From NCBI RefSeq assembly GCF_010692745.1, contig NZ_JAAHTB010000014.1, positions 1 to 64,000 of the forward strand: a stretch of DNA of 64,000 bases, read 5' to 3'. The notes under the pieces are model-generated. The model was not told the DNA's origin. It made no database searches and was given only the letters and a program-made list of their open reading frames with translations. Positions within the stretch are counted from its first letter, which is position 1. Every line of letters begins with the position of its first letter. Below are positions 17,665 through 27,094 of this stretch, piece after piece. Made by a program: the position numbers and the translations under genes. The stretch comes from Methylobacterium sp. BTF04. Its GTDB lineage: Bacteria > Pseudomonadota > Alphaproteobacteria > Rhizobiales > Beijerinckiaceae.

Positions 17665-17897
17665 GAGGACACTTCCGATTCCGTACGGGTGGACAGGTCG
17701 GCGAGGAGGGCTTCGAACCGCGCCGGCATCGGCTGGTTCATCACGTCGCCGTAGAGGACGCGCAGATTCCGGCCGATCCGCCGCCGGGATTCCGCATCGA
17801 TGCCGGCCCTGCCGCTCTCCACCTCGCGGGCCTTGGCCACAGACCGGCCGCTTGTCGTCCTGGCGGTGGGATGCGGATTGCTCTGGTCAATACTCAT
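17661..17897 (-). CDS. nepR: NepR-family anti-sigma factor
   Basis: 78 residues. The core IGRNLRVLYGDVMNQPMPAR followed by FEALLADL is the conserved NepR helix pair that binds either EcfG or the sigma-like domain of PhyR. The N-terminal 40 residues are polar and low in order, as usual. ATG at 17897; its last codons overlap ecfG, so the two are translated together in near-equal amounts. Inspection of 17898-18348 on this strand did not show a clean GGAAC-N16/17-CGTT element. Confidence 0.9.
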   Translation of the reverse strand: MSIDQSNPHPTARTTSGRSVAKAREVESGRAGIDAESRRRIGRNLRVLYGDVMNQPMPARFEALLADLSTRTESEVSS

Positions 17898-18348
17898 CGC
17901 TGCTCATCGCTTCGCGGCTGACGGCTGGTGCGTCTCGCCCACGCCTCCCGTCGGCGACGGGAGCATGCGGAGACGGACCGCCGGCATTTCGGGAGCGGTC
18001 CTAGCGATGCGCGATTTAACGCACTCTGACGAAAGCATTCAGCAGATCTTAATCTGCCGAGTGCAGCGCAAAGAAGTCCAGAAACATTGCAGAAAAGAAG
18101 CAATCTTTCGGCTCGACAAACCGATACTCGGCTGCAGTGCTTCAATGGCAAAGCTTCGCTGTCGATTGCCTGAACGAAACCGTTGATTCCGATGGTCTCG
18201 GCCGGTCTGTGCGCAAAGCGGCACGTGCGGAGCGGTGCGGCTATTCGGTGCGAAGGCGCGGCGGTTTATCGAACGTTTACCAAGCGCGCCCTAGGGTCGG
18301 GGGCGGGCACGAGCCTCGCGCCATGCCAGCCCTCTGAGTCGGAATGCG
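17898..18348. other. divergent intergenic region between nepR and the FAD oxidoreductase
   Basis: About 450 bases with no supported gene. It must carry the promoters of the minus-strand nepR-ecfG unit and the plus-strand oxidoreductase. It is moderately A+T-rich between 18015 and 18130. I looked for the EcfG-type promoter in both directions and did not find a full match. Confidence 0.4.
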
Positions 18349-19851
18349 ATGAGCCACTACACCGAGACGCTGGTGATCGGCGGCGGCCCGGCCGGGCTGA
18401 CGGCGGCCTATCTCCTTGCCAAGGAGGGGCGGTCGGTGACGGTCCTGGAGCGCGATCCGGTGCAGGTCGGCGGCATCAGCCGCACGGTGTCCCATAACGG
18501 CTTCCTGTTCGATATCGGCGGGCACCGGTTCTTCTCGAAGTCCAAGGCCGTGGTCGACCTGTGGGACGAGTTGCTGCCGAACGATTTCATCGAGCGGCCG
18601 CGCCTGTCGCGGATCTTCTACAAGGGCAAGTACTACGCCTATCCGCTCAAGGCCTTCGAGGCCTTGCGCAACCTCGGCCTCATCGAGAGCATCGCCTGCG
18701 TCGGCTCGTACCTTCTTGCCCGCGCGCGGCCGATCCCGGAACCGAAGACCTTCCACCAATGGGTTCGCAACCGCTTCGGCGAGCGCCTGTTCTCGATCTT
18801 CTTCAAGACCTACACCGAGAAGGTGTGGGGTATGTCCTGCGACGCGATCTCGGCCGATTGGGCGGCCCAGCGCATCAACGGCCTCGACCTCGGTGCCGCG
18901 ATCCGCGACGCCCTGGTGCGTTCGCTCGGTCTCACCAAGCGGCCGCGCGCCGGCGAACCGGTGATCAAGACCCTGATCCAGTCGTTCCGCTATCCCCGCC
19001 GGGGACCCGGGATGATGTGGGAGGCCGCGGCCGAGAAGGTGGTGGCCAAGGGTGGCCGCATCGTGCTCGACCGGGGCGTCGACGGCCTGCGCTACGATGC
19101 CCGCGCCAATCTCTGGACGGTGACGGCGCTCAGCGGCGCCGGCATCCGCGAGACCTACACCGCCCGCAACGTGATTTCCTCGGCGCCGCTCCGCGAACTC
19201 GTGGCTTCGATCACGCCGACCCCGATCAGCACCTTCAACGCCCGCGCGTTGCAGTACCGTGACTTCCTCACCGTGGCGCTCATCGCCCGCACCGACCGCG
19301 ATTTTCCCGACAACTGGATCTACATCCACGATCCCTCGGTGCAGGTCGGCCGCGTGCAGAACTTCCGCTCGTGGTCGCCCGAGATGGTGCCGGATGCCGG
19401 CCATACCTGTCTCGGCCTCGAGTATTTCTGTTTCGAAGGCGATGGCCTCTGGACCGCGTCCGACGCGGATCTCGTCGCGCTCGCCAAGCGCGAGATCGGG
19501 CAGATCGGGCTGATCGATCCCGACGATGTCGTGGATGCCTGCGTGGTCCGGCAGCCCAAGGCCTATCCTGTCTACGACGAGGACTACAAGGCGCATGTCG
19601 ACACGATCCGGCGCGACCTCGAACACGCCTATCCGACGCTTCACCTCGTCGGCCGCAACGGCATGCACAAGTACAACAACCAGGACCACGCGATGATGAC
19701 CGCGATGCTCACGGTCCAGAACATCCTCGCCGGGACGCGCCGTTTCGATCCGTGGTGCGTGAACGAGGATGCCGAATACACCGAGGCCGGCGTGTCCGGC
19801 GCCCAGGACGCGCTTGGCAGCGAGCGCCTGGTGCCGTGCCGCGCCGCCTGA
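18349..19851 (+). CDS. FAD-dependent amine-oxidase/UDP-galactopyranose-mutase-like oxidoreductase
   Basis: 500 residues. The N-terminal dinucleotide fold IGGGPAGLTAAYLLAKEG (10-27) ends in the FAD ribose-binding glutamate (VLERD), followed by GGISRTV and GGHRFFSK. These motifs place it with NAD(P)/FAD oxidoreductases related to protoporphyrinogen oxidase and UDP-galactopyranose mutase that are common beside polysaccharide genes. Cytoplasmic; no signal peptide. The C-terminal GRNGMHKYNNQDHAMMTAM is the conserved second FAD-contact region. It is followed by a large membrane protein gene 19 bases downstream. Substrate unknown; a sugar-nucleotide or lipid-linked sugar is plausible from context. 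Confidence 0.8.
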   Translation: MSHYTETLVIGGGPAGLTAAYLLAKEGRSVTVLERDPVQVGGISRTVSHNGFLFDIGGHRFFSKSKAVVDLWDELLPNDFIERPRLSRIFYKGKYYAYPLKAFEALRNLGLIESIACVGSYLLARARPIPEPKTFHQWVRNRFGERLFSIFFKTYTEKVWGMSCDAISADWAAQRINGLDLGAAIRDALVRSLGLTKRPRAGEPVIKTLIQSFRYPRRGPGMMWEAAAEKVVAKGGRIVLDRGVDGLRYDARANLWTVTALSGAGIRETYTARNVISSAPLRELVASITPTPISTFNARALQYRDFLTVALIARTDRDFPDNWIYIHDPSVQVGRVQNFRSWSPEMVPDAGHTCLGLEYFCFEGDGLWTASDADLVALAKREIGQIGLIDPDDVVDACVVRQPKAYPVYDEDYKAHVDTIRRDLEHAYPTLHLVGRNGMHKYNNQDHAMMTAMLTVQNILAGTRRFDPWCVNEDAEYTEAGVSGAQDALGSERLVPCRAA

Positions 19852-19870
19852 CCGGGGGCTCGGCGAGGCG

Positions 19871-21841
19871 ATGCAGGACGCGCGGTCCTCGACCATGTCG
19901 CCTAGCCTAGAGGATAGCAAACCCCGACCGCGGTGGCTCGCCGCCGTGCTCGCCGTCTGTGCGAGCGATGCGGTGATCGTCGCGGCTTTGTTCCTGCTGG
20001 CGCGGCCCTATACCGGCATCAGCCTCGATGCCCGGCTCTATATCGGCCGGGGGCTCGCCGACCTCGATCCCGGTGGGGTCGGGCGCGACGTGATGTTCTT
20101 GAACGATGGCCAGTCCGGCTTCAGCCTCTACACGATCGTGCTGCGCCACCTCGTCGGATGGCTTGGCGCCTCGACTGCGGCGATTGCCCTGAGCCTGGCC
20201 GGGGTTGCGGCCTGGTTCGCCGCTGCCGCGGTTCTGGCCGGCCGGCTCGCCCGCGGACGCGCCAAATGGGCGATCCTCGTCGCCCTCGCGGTGCTGCCGG
20301 CCTTTTACGGCTATACCGAGGTTCTGCGTGCGGCCGAGGCCAACGCCGTGCCCCGGCCCTTCGCCGAGGCCGGCGTGCTGTTGGGTCTGGCCGCCCTCGC
20401 GTCGGGGCGCCGCGTGCTCGCCTGCGCTGCGATCGGCCTCGCCTGCCTGTTCCATCCCATCATGGGCCTTGCCGGCGTTGCCGTGCTCGGGCTCTTCCTC
20501 GTCGTCGCGGACCGGCGCTGGCTCCTGGCCGCCCTGCTCGGCGCCGTCGGCGTGGCGATCGCTGCGGCACTCGGGCTGCCGCTGTTCGGGCGGTTGTTCA
20601 CCGGCATCGATCCGGAGTGGCGCGCCGTCCTCGATGCCAAGTCGCCGATCCTGTTTCCGTCCCTGTGGCCTGGCGAGGCCTGGGGCCGCATCGCACTCCA
20701 AACAGCCACCCTCCTGATCGCCGCGACGCTGGTGGAGGGCCGGGCGCGCCTGCTCCTCGTCTGCGGCCTCCTCGTCGGTCTCGGCGGATTGGCCCTCACC
20801 CTGCTCGCCGGAGACCGCTGGGCATCGCTCCTCGCCGTGCAGGCGCAGCCGTGGCGGATGCTGTGGCTGACTGTCGTCCTCGCCACCGCCGCCCTGGCCG
20901 TCTGCGCCTTGGCGCTGTACCGGCGCGGGCCGGGCTTTCAGGTGGTGCTGGCACTGCTGACCCTCGGATGGATGTTCCTCGACGCCCCGGTCATCGCTTC
21001 CAGCGCCGCCGGTCTCGCCGTGCTGGCCTACGCGATGGCGTGGCGCGGGCTGATCGATCCCTCGCGGATCGTCGCCATCACCGCCTGGGTCGTCGTCGGC
21101 GTGCTGGTTGCGTTCAAGATCGGTCTCCAGGCCTGGGCGATCACCGCGATCCTCCAGGCCACGGTCGTCGGCAGCAATCGCGGCCTCGGCATGGTCCGAA
21201 CCTGCGCCGTTCTGCTGCCCCTCGTCGCCCTCGGATGGGCGTTTCGCGCGCGCGTCGGTCCGCGCTCCCTGGCGGCAGCGGCCCTGGGCGTGGCCCTGAG
21301 CCTCGTCGCGCTCGGTGCGTTCGACGATCGCACCGGCTTCCAGAAGACGGTCGAGCGCGGCACTGCGCTGCCCGACCTCGCAGCCCGCGTCGCCACACGC
21401 CCTGGCGAGGTGCTCTGGATCGGCGGCGGCCCCGAAGCCTGGCTTCTGCTCGGGCGACCGAACTGGATCACCGCGATGCAGGGGGCCAGCGTGGTATTCT
21501 CGCGATCGCTCGCCATGATCTGGAGCGAGCGCATCCGCCGCTTGCTGGCCTTGGATCTCGCGACGCCGGACGACTACACCGCGTTCGTCTCCACCGTCAC
21601 CGACCCGCTGCCGCGCCTCACGGCGGCCTCAATGGGCCGGCTCTGCGCCGCCCCCGATGCCCCGACCTGGATCGTGGCCCCGCTCGAAGTGCCGCTGGAG
21701 CCCGCGCTGGTGGATCGGGCGACGCTGTACCGGCTGCCGCAAACCGACGCGACGTTCGTCATCGCGGAGTCCGGCTTCTCGTGGCGCCGCATCGATACCT
21801 ACGCCCTGCTGGCGTGTCGCTCCCAGAGCGTCATCGAGTAG
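19871..21841 (+). CDS. large polytopic membrane protein, possibly GT-C-like
   Basis: About 656 residues from ATG at 19871 (MQDARSSTMSPSLED); an ATG at 19895 is the alternative. At least twelve hydrophobic segments span residues 25-490, followed by a soluble C-terminal part of about 165 residues (from DDRTGFQKTVERG). An acidic pair after the first membrane segment (GISLDARLYIGRGLADLDPG) is the kind of periplasmic loop seen in GT-C glycosyltransferases, which use polyprenyl-linked sugars, but no certain motif is present. It follows the FAD oxidoreductase closely and is probably cotranscribed. Family not recognised with confidence. Confidence 0.65.
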   Translation: MQDARSSTMSPSLEDSKPRPRWLAAVLAVCASDAVIVAALFLLARPYTGISLDARLYIGRGLADLDPGGVGRDVMFLNDGQSGFSLYTIVLRHLVGWLGASTAAIALSLAGVAAWFAAAAVLAGRLARGRAKWAILVALAVLPAFYGYTEVLRAAEANAVPRPFAEAGVLLGLAALASGRRVLACAAIGLACLFHPIMGLAGVAVLGLFLVVADRRWLLAALLGAVGVAIAAALGLPLFGRLFTGIDPEWRAVLDAKSPILFPSLWPGEAWGRIALQTATLLIAATLVEGRARLLLVCGLLVGLGGLALTLLAGDRWASLLAVQAQPWRMLWLTVVLATAALAVCALALYRRGPGFQVVLALLTLGWMFLDAPVIASSAAGLAVLAYAMAWRGLIDPSRIVAITAWVVVGVLVAFKIGLQAWAITAILQATVVGSNRGLGMVRTCAVLLPLVALGWAFRARVGPRSLAAAALGVALSLVALGAFDDRTGFQKTVERGTALPDLAARVATRPGEVLWIGGGPEAWLLLGRPNWITAMQGASVVFSRSLAMIWSERIRRLLALDLATPDDYTAFVSTVTDPLPRLTAASMGRLCAAPDAPTWIVAPLEVPLEPALVDRATLYRLPQTDATFVIAESGFSWRRIDTYALLACRSQSVIE

Positions 21842-22140
21842 CGGAAACGGCGCCCGGTGGTGCGGGCCCGACACGCCGTGCCCCCTGCGCCGGTCGACCG
21901 ATAGGCGAGGCCGCTTGGCCCAGAGGGCGCAGGCGTCCTGCCGGGCTGTCCGCCTGACCGCACCGGCATCGGTCTGAACCGGCCGGGGTTGCGCTTCCGG
22001 GACGTGGCCCCGCGATCCTGATGCCATCCTTATAAGATCGTCCGTGCCTCCCTCTCGAACCCTAATGCGGTTCGCGGCCACATTGTGGAACCAGCGCGAC
22101 CGGTCCCGTCATCGCCGCGCCGGACGGAAACGGACGCACC
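21842..22140. promoter_or_regulatory. probable promoter region of the kdp operon
   Basis: About 300 bases without a supported gene. Most is G+C-rich, but 22020-22040 contains ccttataagatcg with the palindrome cttataag at 22029-22036, the only A+T-rich block here, lying 104 bases before the first small ORF of the operon. It is a candidate -10 or KdpE-site region. No exact match to the enterobacterial KdpE box can be claimed. Confidence 0.35.
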
Positions 22141-22224
22141 ATGCTCGACATCGCCTTCATCGCCGCGGGGCTCGCCTTCTTCGGTCTCGCCGCCGCGTAC
22201 GCCACCCTCTGCGAACGCCTCTAA
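22141..22224 (+). CDS. 27-residue membrane peptide preceding kdpF
   Basis: ATG CTC GAC starts a 27-residue peptide (MLDIAFIAAGLAFFGLAAAY, then ATLCERL) made of one hydrophobic helix with a short C-terminal Cys-Glu-Arg-Leu tail. It ends 10 bases before the kdpF start. Similar tiny peptides with an aromatic-rich helix and a tail like CxRL occur upstream of kdpF in other bacteria, from memory, which argues for a real gene. Function is unknown; a role in assembling or tuning the KdpFABC complex is a guess. It is shorter than usual gene-calling limits. Confidence 0.6.
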   Translation: MLDIAFIAAGLAFFGLAAAYATLCERL

Positions 22225-22234
22225 GGGGGCCGCC

Positions 22235-22324
22235 ATGACCCTCGATCTCACCCTCGGCGCCCTCGTGACATTGGGGCTGCTCGGATACTTGACCTACGCC
22301 CTCGTCCGCCCCGAGCGGTTCTGA
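22235..22324 (+). CDS. kdpF: KdpF, small subunit of the potassium ATPase
   Basis: 29 residues ([20 protein letters not shown], then YALVRPERF). A single membrane helix ending in RPERF, the characteristic KdpF tail. It lies 13 bases before kdpA. In the known complex KdpF sits between KdpA and KdpB and stabilises them. The upstream sequence aagggggccgcc provides a strong ribosome-binding site. Confidence 0.9.
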   Translation: MTLDLTLGALVTLGLLGYLTYALVRPERF

Positions 22325-22337
22325 AGGAACACGTCCC

Positions 22338-24053
22338 ATGACCCTCAACGGTTGGATTCAGATCGCGCTGTTCTGCGCGGTCGTGCTGGCGCTCGTGAAG
22401 CCGCTCGGCGCCTACATGACCAAAGTCTTCACCGGCGAGCGGACCTTCCTCTCGCCCGTGCTCGCACCGCTGGAGCGCGGCCTTTATCGGGTCGCCGGCA
22501 TCGATGCCCGCCAGGAGCAGCATTGGCTGGCCTACGCCCTCGCCATGCTCCTGTTCCACGTCCTGGGCTTCCTCGTCCTGTACGGGCTGCTCAGGTTCCA
22601 GGCGGCCCTGCCGTTCAACCCGGACGGCCAGTCCGCGGTCGGGCCGGACCTCGCCTTCAACACCTCTGCCAGCTTCATCACCAACACCAACTGGCAGTCT
22701 TACGGCGGCGAGACGACCATGTCGTATCTCACGCAGATGCTGGGCCTGACCCATCAGAACTTCCTGTCCGCCGCCACCGGCATCGCGCTGGCTGTTGCCC
22801 TGGTGCGCGGGTTCTCGCGAGCCTCGGCCAAGACGGTGGGGTCGTTCTGGGTCGATCTGACCCGCTGCACCCTCTACGTGCTGCTGCCGATCTGCGTCGT
22901 CTACACCCTGTTCCTGGTCTCGCAGGGCATCCCGCAGACGCTCGGTGGAGCCGTTGAGGTCACCACCCTGGAAGGCGCCAAGCAGACCCTCGCGGTCGGT
23001 CCGGTGGCGAGCCAGGTCGCGATCAAGATGCTCGGTACCAACGGCGGCGGGTTCTTCAACGTCAACGCCGCCCATCCGTTCGAAAACCCGACCGCGCTGT
23101 CGAACTTCGTCCAGATGGTCTCGATCTTCGCCCTCGGTGCCGCGCTGACCAACGTCTTCGGCCGCATGGTCGGCGACGAGCGGCAGGGCTGGGCCATCCT
23201 CGGGGCCATGGCGATCCTGTTCCTGGCCGGAACGGCGGTGGTCTACTGGGCCGAGAGCGCGGGCAGTCCGGTCCTCAATTCATTCGGGCTGACCGGCGGC
23301 AACATGGAGGGCAAGGAGGTCCGCTTCGGCATCGTCGCGTCCGCCCTGTTCGCGGCCATCACCACGGCCGCGTCCTGCGGCGCCGTCAATGCCATGCACG
23401 ACAGCTTCACCGCCCTCGGCGGCATGATCCCGCTGATCAACATGGAGCTCGGCGAGATCATCGTCGGCGGCGTCGGCGCCGGCCTCTACGGGATCCTGAT
23501 CTTCGTCATCGTGACGATCTTCGTGGCCGGCCTCATGGTCGGGCGCACGCCGGAATATCTCGGCAAGAAGATCGAGGGACGGGAGGTCAAGATGGCGATG
23601 CTCGCCATCCTGTGCCTGCCCCTGATGATGCTCGGCTTCACGGCACTCGCCACCGTTGTGGCCGCCGGCCTCGCCGGCCCCGCCAATGCCGGTCCGCACG
23701 GCTTCTCCGAGATCCTCTACGCCTTCACCTCGGCGGCGGCGAACAACGGCTCGGCCTTCGGCGGACTGACGGCGAACACGACCTTCTATAACACCACTCT
23801 CGGCATCGGCATGCTGTTCGGCCGGTTCTTCGTGATCATCCCGGCCCTCGCCATCGCCGGATCGCTCGCGGCCAAGAAGACCGTGCCGGCCTCCGCCGGA
23901 ACCTTCCCGACTCATGGCGGCCTCTTCGTCGGGTTGCTGGTCGGCGTGATCCTCATCGTCGGCGGCCTGACCTTCTTCCCGGCGCTGGCCCTCGGGCCCA
24001 TCGTCGAGCACCTCGCCGGCGGCCTCGGCCAGACCTTCCCGGCGGGAGGCTGA
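22338..24053 (+). CDS. kdpA: KdpA, potassium-binding channel-like subunit
   Basis: 571 residues, close to the usual 557-570. Ten or so membrane helices. The four selectivity-filter loops of the Trk/Ktr/HKT superfamily are recognisable, among them [10 protein letters not shown] near residue 115 and GTNGGGFFN near 233. The motif ENPTALSN also matches family members. Binds and passes K+ to the ATPase subunit KdpB in the inner membrane. It follows kdpF by 13 bases, and a small ORF starts one base after its stop codon. Confidence 0.96.
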   Translation: MTLNGWIQIALFCAVVLALVKPLGAYMTKVFTGERTFLSPVLAPLERGLYRVAGIDARQEQHWLAYALAMLLFHVLGFLVLYGLLRFQAALPFNPDGQSAVGPDLAFNTSASFITNTNWQSYGGETTMSYLTQMLGLTHQNFLSAATGIALAVALVRGFSRASAKTVGSFWVDLTRCTLYVLLPICVVYTLFLVSQGIPQTLGGAVEVTTLEGAKQTLAVGPVASQVAIKMLGTNGGGFFNVNAAHPFENPTALSNFVQMVSIFALGAALTNVFGRMVGDERQGWAILGAMAILFLAGTAVVYWAESAGSPVLNSFGLTGGNMEGKEVRFGIVASALFAAITTAASCGAVNAMHDSFTALGGMIPLINMELGEIIVGGVGAGLYGILIFVIVTIFVAGLMVGRTPEYLGKKIEGREVKMAMLAILCLPLMMLGFTALATVVAAGLAGPANAGPHGFSEILYAFTSAAANNGSAFGGLTANTTFYNTTLGIGMLFGRFFVIIPALAIAGSLAAKKTVPASAGTFPTHGGLFVGLLVGVILIVGGLTFFPALALGPIVEHLAGGLGQTFPAGG

Positions 24054-24054
24054 G

Positions 24055-24276
24055 ATGCGTCACGTCCTCCTGCCGCGCCCTGCTCCCCGGCGCAGTCCCA
24101 TGCGCCGTGCCCTGGCCCTCCACCGACCGCGATCGCCGTCCCGGAGCCGGATCGAACGGGACCGGGAGACCATCCGGCTCTCGGACGTCATCCTCGCCAT
24201 GCTCGGTCTGACCCTGCTCGGTGCCCTCGGACTCATGGCCGGGGCCGGACTCCTCGGCCGCGTCCTGGCGCCCTGA
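24055..24276 (+). CDS. small membrane protein between kdpA and kdpB
   Basis: 73 residues starting one base after the kdpA stop. The first 40 residues are strongly basic (many Arg), followed by one hydrophobic helix ([20 protein letters not shown], then [12 protein letters not shown]). No family is recognised. The spacing to kdpA and the clean frame up to 62 bases before kdpB suggest it is translated as part of the operon, giving an insertion in the otherwise standard kdpFABC order. Its start could be any of the internal ATGs, for example [10 protein letters not shown] at 24100. Alternatively it is a chance frame. Confidence 0.5.
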   Translation: MRHVLLPRPAPRRSPMRRALALHRPRSPSRSRIERDRETIRLSDVILAMLGLTLLGALGLMAGAGLLGRVLAP

Positions 24277-24338
24277 ATCGCTCTGCACGGCGCGCCATCG
24301 CGCCGCCTCTCAGACGCCTCTCACTCCGGACAACCGCA

Positions 24339-26432
24339 ATGGCCCGCCCAAACGCAACCCGCCTGTTCAGCGCTGCCCTCGTCGGGCCGGCGCTCATCGG
24401 CGCCGTCACCAAGCTCGACCCCCGCACCATGATCAAGAACCCGGTCATGTTCGTGGTCGAAGTGGTGGCGGCCCTGACCACCGTCCTGTTCCTGCGCGAC
24501 GTAGCGATCGGAGGTCCGAACCTCGCCTTCTCGGGCCAGATCATCCTCTGGCTGTGGTTCACCGTCCTGTTCGCCAATTTCGCCGAAGCCGTCGCGGAAG
24601 GCCGCGGCAAGGCCCAGGCGGACAGTCTGCGGCGGACGCGCACCGAGACCCTGGCCAAACGCCTCACCGGCGTCGGCCGTGCCTACGACACGGTGCCGGG
24701 CAACGACCTCAAGGTCGGCGACGTGGTGTTGGTCGAGGCCGGCGACATCATCCCGTCCGACGGCGAGGTGATCTGGGGCGTCGCCTCGGTGAACGAGGCG
24801 GCCATCACCGGCGAATCCGCCCCCGTCATCCGGGAATCGGGCGGCGACCGCTCGGCGGTGACCGGCGGCACCCAGGTGCTCTCCGACGAGATTCGCGTGC
24901 GCATCACGGCGGCGGCCGGATCGACCTTCGTCGACCGGATGATCGCCCTGGTCGAGGGGGCCTCGCGTCAGAAGACCCCGAACGAGATCGCGCTCAACAT
25001 CCTGCTCGCCGGTCTGACCATCATCTTCATCTTCGCGGTGGCGAGCATCCCGAGCTTCGCCTCCTATGCCGGCGGCGCGATCCCGCTGATCGTGCTGGTG
25101 GCCCTGTTCGTGACGCTGATCCCCACCACTATCGGCGCGCTGCTCTCGGCCATCGGCATCGCCGGGATGGACCGGCTGGTGCGCTTCAACGTGCTCGCCA
25201 TGTCGGGACGCGCCGTCGAGGCCGCCGGCGACGTCGACACCCTGCTTCTCGACAAGACCGGCACCATCACGCTGGGCAATCGCCAGGCCACCGAGTTCCG
25301 GCCCGTGCGCGGGGTGTCGGAGCGGGACCTCGCCGACGCGGCCCAGCTCGCCTCCCTCGCCGACGAGACTCCGGAGGGCCGCTCCATCGTCGTGCTCGCC
25401 AAGGAAAAGTACGGCATCCGGGCGCGCGATATGGCGAGCCTGAACACGACCTTCGTGCCCTTCACCGCGCAGACCCGGATGAGCGGCGTCGACATCGACG
25501 GGTCGTCCATCCGGAAGGGGGCGGTCGAGTCGATCATCGCCTCGGTGAGCCCGCAGCCGGCGATCACCCGTGGATCGGGCGCGGCTCTGGCCTACAGCCC
25601 CGGTGCGGCGAGCGAGACCGTGCGCGAAATTCAGACCATCGCCGAGGACGTCGCCAAGGCCGGCGGTACCCCGCTGGCGGTGACCCGCGACGGCCAGCTC
25701 CTCGGCGTGGTCTACCTCAAGGACATCGTGAAGGGCGGTATCCGCGAGCGCTTCGCCGAACTGCGCCGGATGGGCATCCGCACGGTGATGATCACCGGCG
25801 ACAACCCGATGACCGCCGCCGCCATCGCCGCCGAGGCCGGCGTCGACGACTTCCTCGCCCAGGCGACCCCGGAGGACAAGCTGGCGCTGATCCGCAAGGA
25901 GCAGGCTCAGGGCAAGCTCGTCGCCATGTGCGGCGACGGCACCAACGACGCCCCGGCGCTCGCCCAGGCCGATGTCGGCGTCGCCATGAACACCGGTACG
26001 GTGGCCGCCCGCGAGGCCGGCAACATGGTCGATCTCGATTCCGATCCGACCAAGCTCATTGAGATCGTGGAGATCGGCAAGCAGCTCCTGATGACCCGCG
26101 GCGCGCTGACGACCTTCTCCATCGCCAACGACGTCGCCAAGTACTTCGCCATCATCCCGGCGATGTTCCTCGTGCTCTACCCGCAGCTCCAGGCTCTCAA
26201 CGTCATGGGTCTCGCCTCTCCCGAAAGCGCGATCCTCTCGGCGATCATCTTCAACGCACTCATCATCGTCGCGCTGATCCCGCTGGCGCTGCGCGGCGTG
26301 ACCTACCGGGCGGTCGGCGCCGGCGCCCTGCTGCGCCGCAACCTCCTGATCTATGGCCTCGGGGGCATCCTGGTGCCGTTCATCGGCATCAAGGCCATCG
26401 ACCTCACCATCACCGCCCTGCACCTCGTCTGA
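24339..26432 (+). CDS. kdpB: KdpB, P-type ATPase subunit
   Basis: 697 residues. The phosphorylated aspartate is D305 in [12 protein letters not shown]. The actuator-domain TGES loop is present as AITGESAPV, and the hinge motif [19 protein letters not shown] is intact. [10 protein letters not shown] marks the P-domain. About seven membrane helices. Couples ATP hydrolysis to K+ movement through KdpA at very low external potassium. ATG at 24339. Confidence 0.97.
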   Translation: MARPNATRLFSAALVGPALIGAVTKLDPRTMIKNPVMFVVEVVAALTTVLFLRDVAIGGPNLAFSGQIILWLWFTVLFANFAEAVAEGRGKAQADSLRRTRTETLAKRLTGVGRAYDTVPGNDLKVGDVVLVEAGDIIPSDGEVIWGVASVNEAAITGESAPVIRESGGDRSAVTGGTQVLSDEIRVRITAAAGSTFVDRMIALVEGASRQKTPNEIALNILLAGLTIIFIFAVASIPSFASYAGGAIPLIVLVALFVTLIPTTIGALLSAIGIAGMDRLVRFNVLAMSGRAVEAAGDVDTLLLDKTGTITLGNRQATEFRPVRGVSERDLADAAQLASLADETPEGRSIVVLAKEKYGIRARDMASLNTTFVPFTAQTRMSGVDIDGSSIRKGAVESIIASVSPQPAITRGSGAALAYSPGAASETVREIQTIAEDVAKAGGTPLAVTRDGQLLGVVYLKDIVKGGIRERFAELRRMGIRTVMITGDNPMTAAAIAAEAGVDDFLAQATPEDKLALIRKEQAQGKLVAMCGDGTNDAPALAQADVGVAMNTGTVAAREAGNMVDLDSDPTKLIEIVEIGKQLLMTRGALTTFSIANDVAKYFAIIPAMFLVLYPQLQALNVMGLASPESAILSAIIFNALIIVALIPLALRGVTYRAVGAGALLRRNLLIYGLGGILVPFIGIKAIDLTITALHLV

Positions 26433-26464
26433 GCCGCCGCGACCCGCCACATCCGAGATCCATC

Positions 26465-27085
26465 ATGTTGAACCAGCTTCGCCCCGCCCTCGTCCTGATG
26501 ATCGCCCTGACGGCGGTCACCGGGCTCGCCTATCCCCTCGCGATGACCGGTATCGCGGGGGCGATCTTCCCGGCCAAGGCCGCCGGCAGCCTCGTCGAGC
26601 GGGACGGAAAGCCCGTCGGCTCCAGCCTGATCGGGCAATCCTTCACCAGCGAGCGCTACTTCCAGGGGCGCCCCTCGGCGACGAGCGCCACGGACCCGGC
26701 CGATGCCACGAAGACCGTGCCGGCGCCCTACAATGCCGCGAACTCCTCGGGCTCCAATCTCGGACCGACCAGTGCTGCGCTCGCCGAGCGCGTGAAGGCC
26801 GATCTCGCCGCGCGTCAGGCCGAGAATCCCGGTCGCCCGGTTCCTGTCGATCTCGTGACCACCAGTGGATCGGGCCTCGATCCGGACCTCTCGCCCGACG
26901 CCGCCCTGTTCCAGGTGTCCCGGGTCGCCAAGGCGCGTAACCTGCCCGACGATCGGGTGCGCGGGCTCGTCGAGTCCCAGGTCCAGGGCCGCCTGCTCGG
27001 CATTCTCGGCGAGCCGCGCGTGAACGTGCTGGCTCTCAACCTCGCCCTGGATGATCTTGCGAAGGACAGTTCGGGCCGGAAGTAA
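26465..27085 (+). CDS. kdpC: KdpC, stabilising subunit of the potassium ATPase
   Basis: 206 residues. One N-terminal membrane helix ([20 protein letters not shown]), then a periplasmic domain with the conserved blocks [25 protein letters not shown] and [16 protein letters not shown]. Lies 32 bases after kdpB and 9 bases before kdpD. It raises the ATP affinity or stability of the KdpFAB core in known systems. Of usual length. Confidence 0.95.
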   Translation: MLNQLRPALVLMIALTAVTGLAYPLAMTGIAGAIFPAKAAGSLVERDGKPVGSSLIGQSFTSERYFQGRPSATSATDPADATKTVPAPYNAANSSGSNLGPTSAALAERVKADLAARQAENPGRPVPVDLVTTSGSGLDPDLSPDAALFQVSRVAKARNLPDDRVRGLVESQVQGRLLGILGEPRVNVLALNLALDDLAKDSSGRK

Positions 27086-27094
27086 CGTCAGCGA

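Noticed and set aside
22095..22116. GGAAC upstream of the kdp operon as an EcfG promoter
   Set aside because: The bases 15-17 positions later read CGTC/GTCA rather than CGTT, so the match is incomplete.
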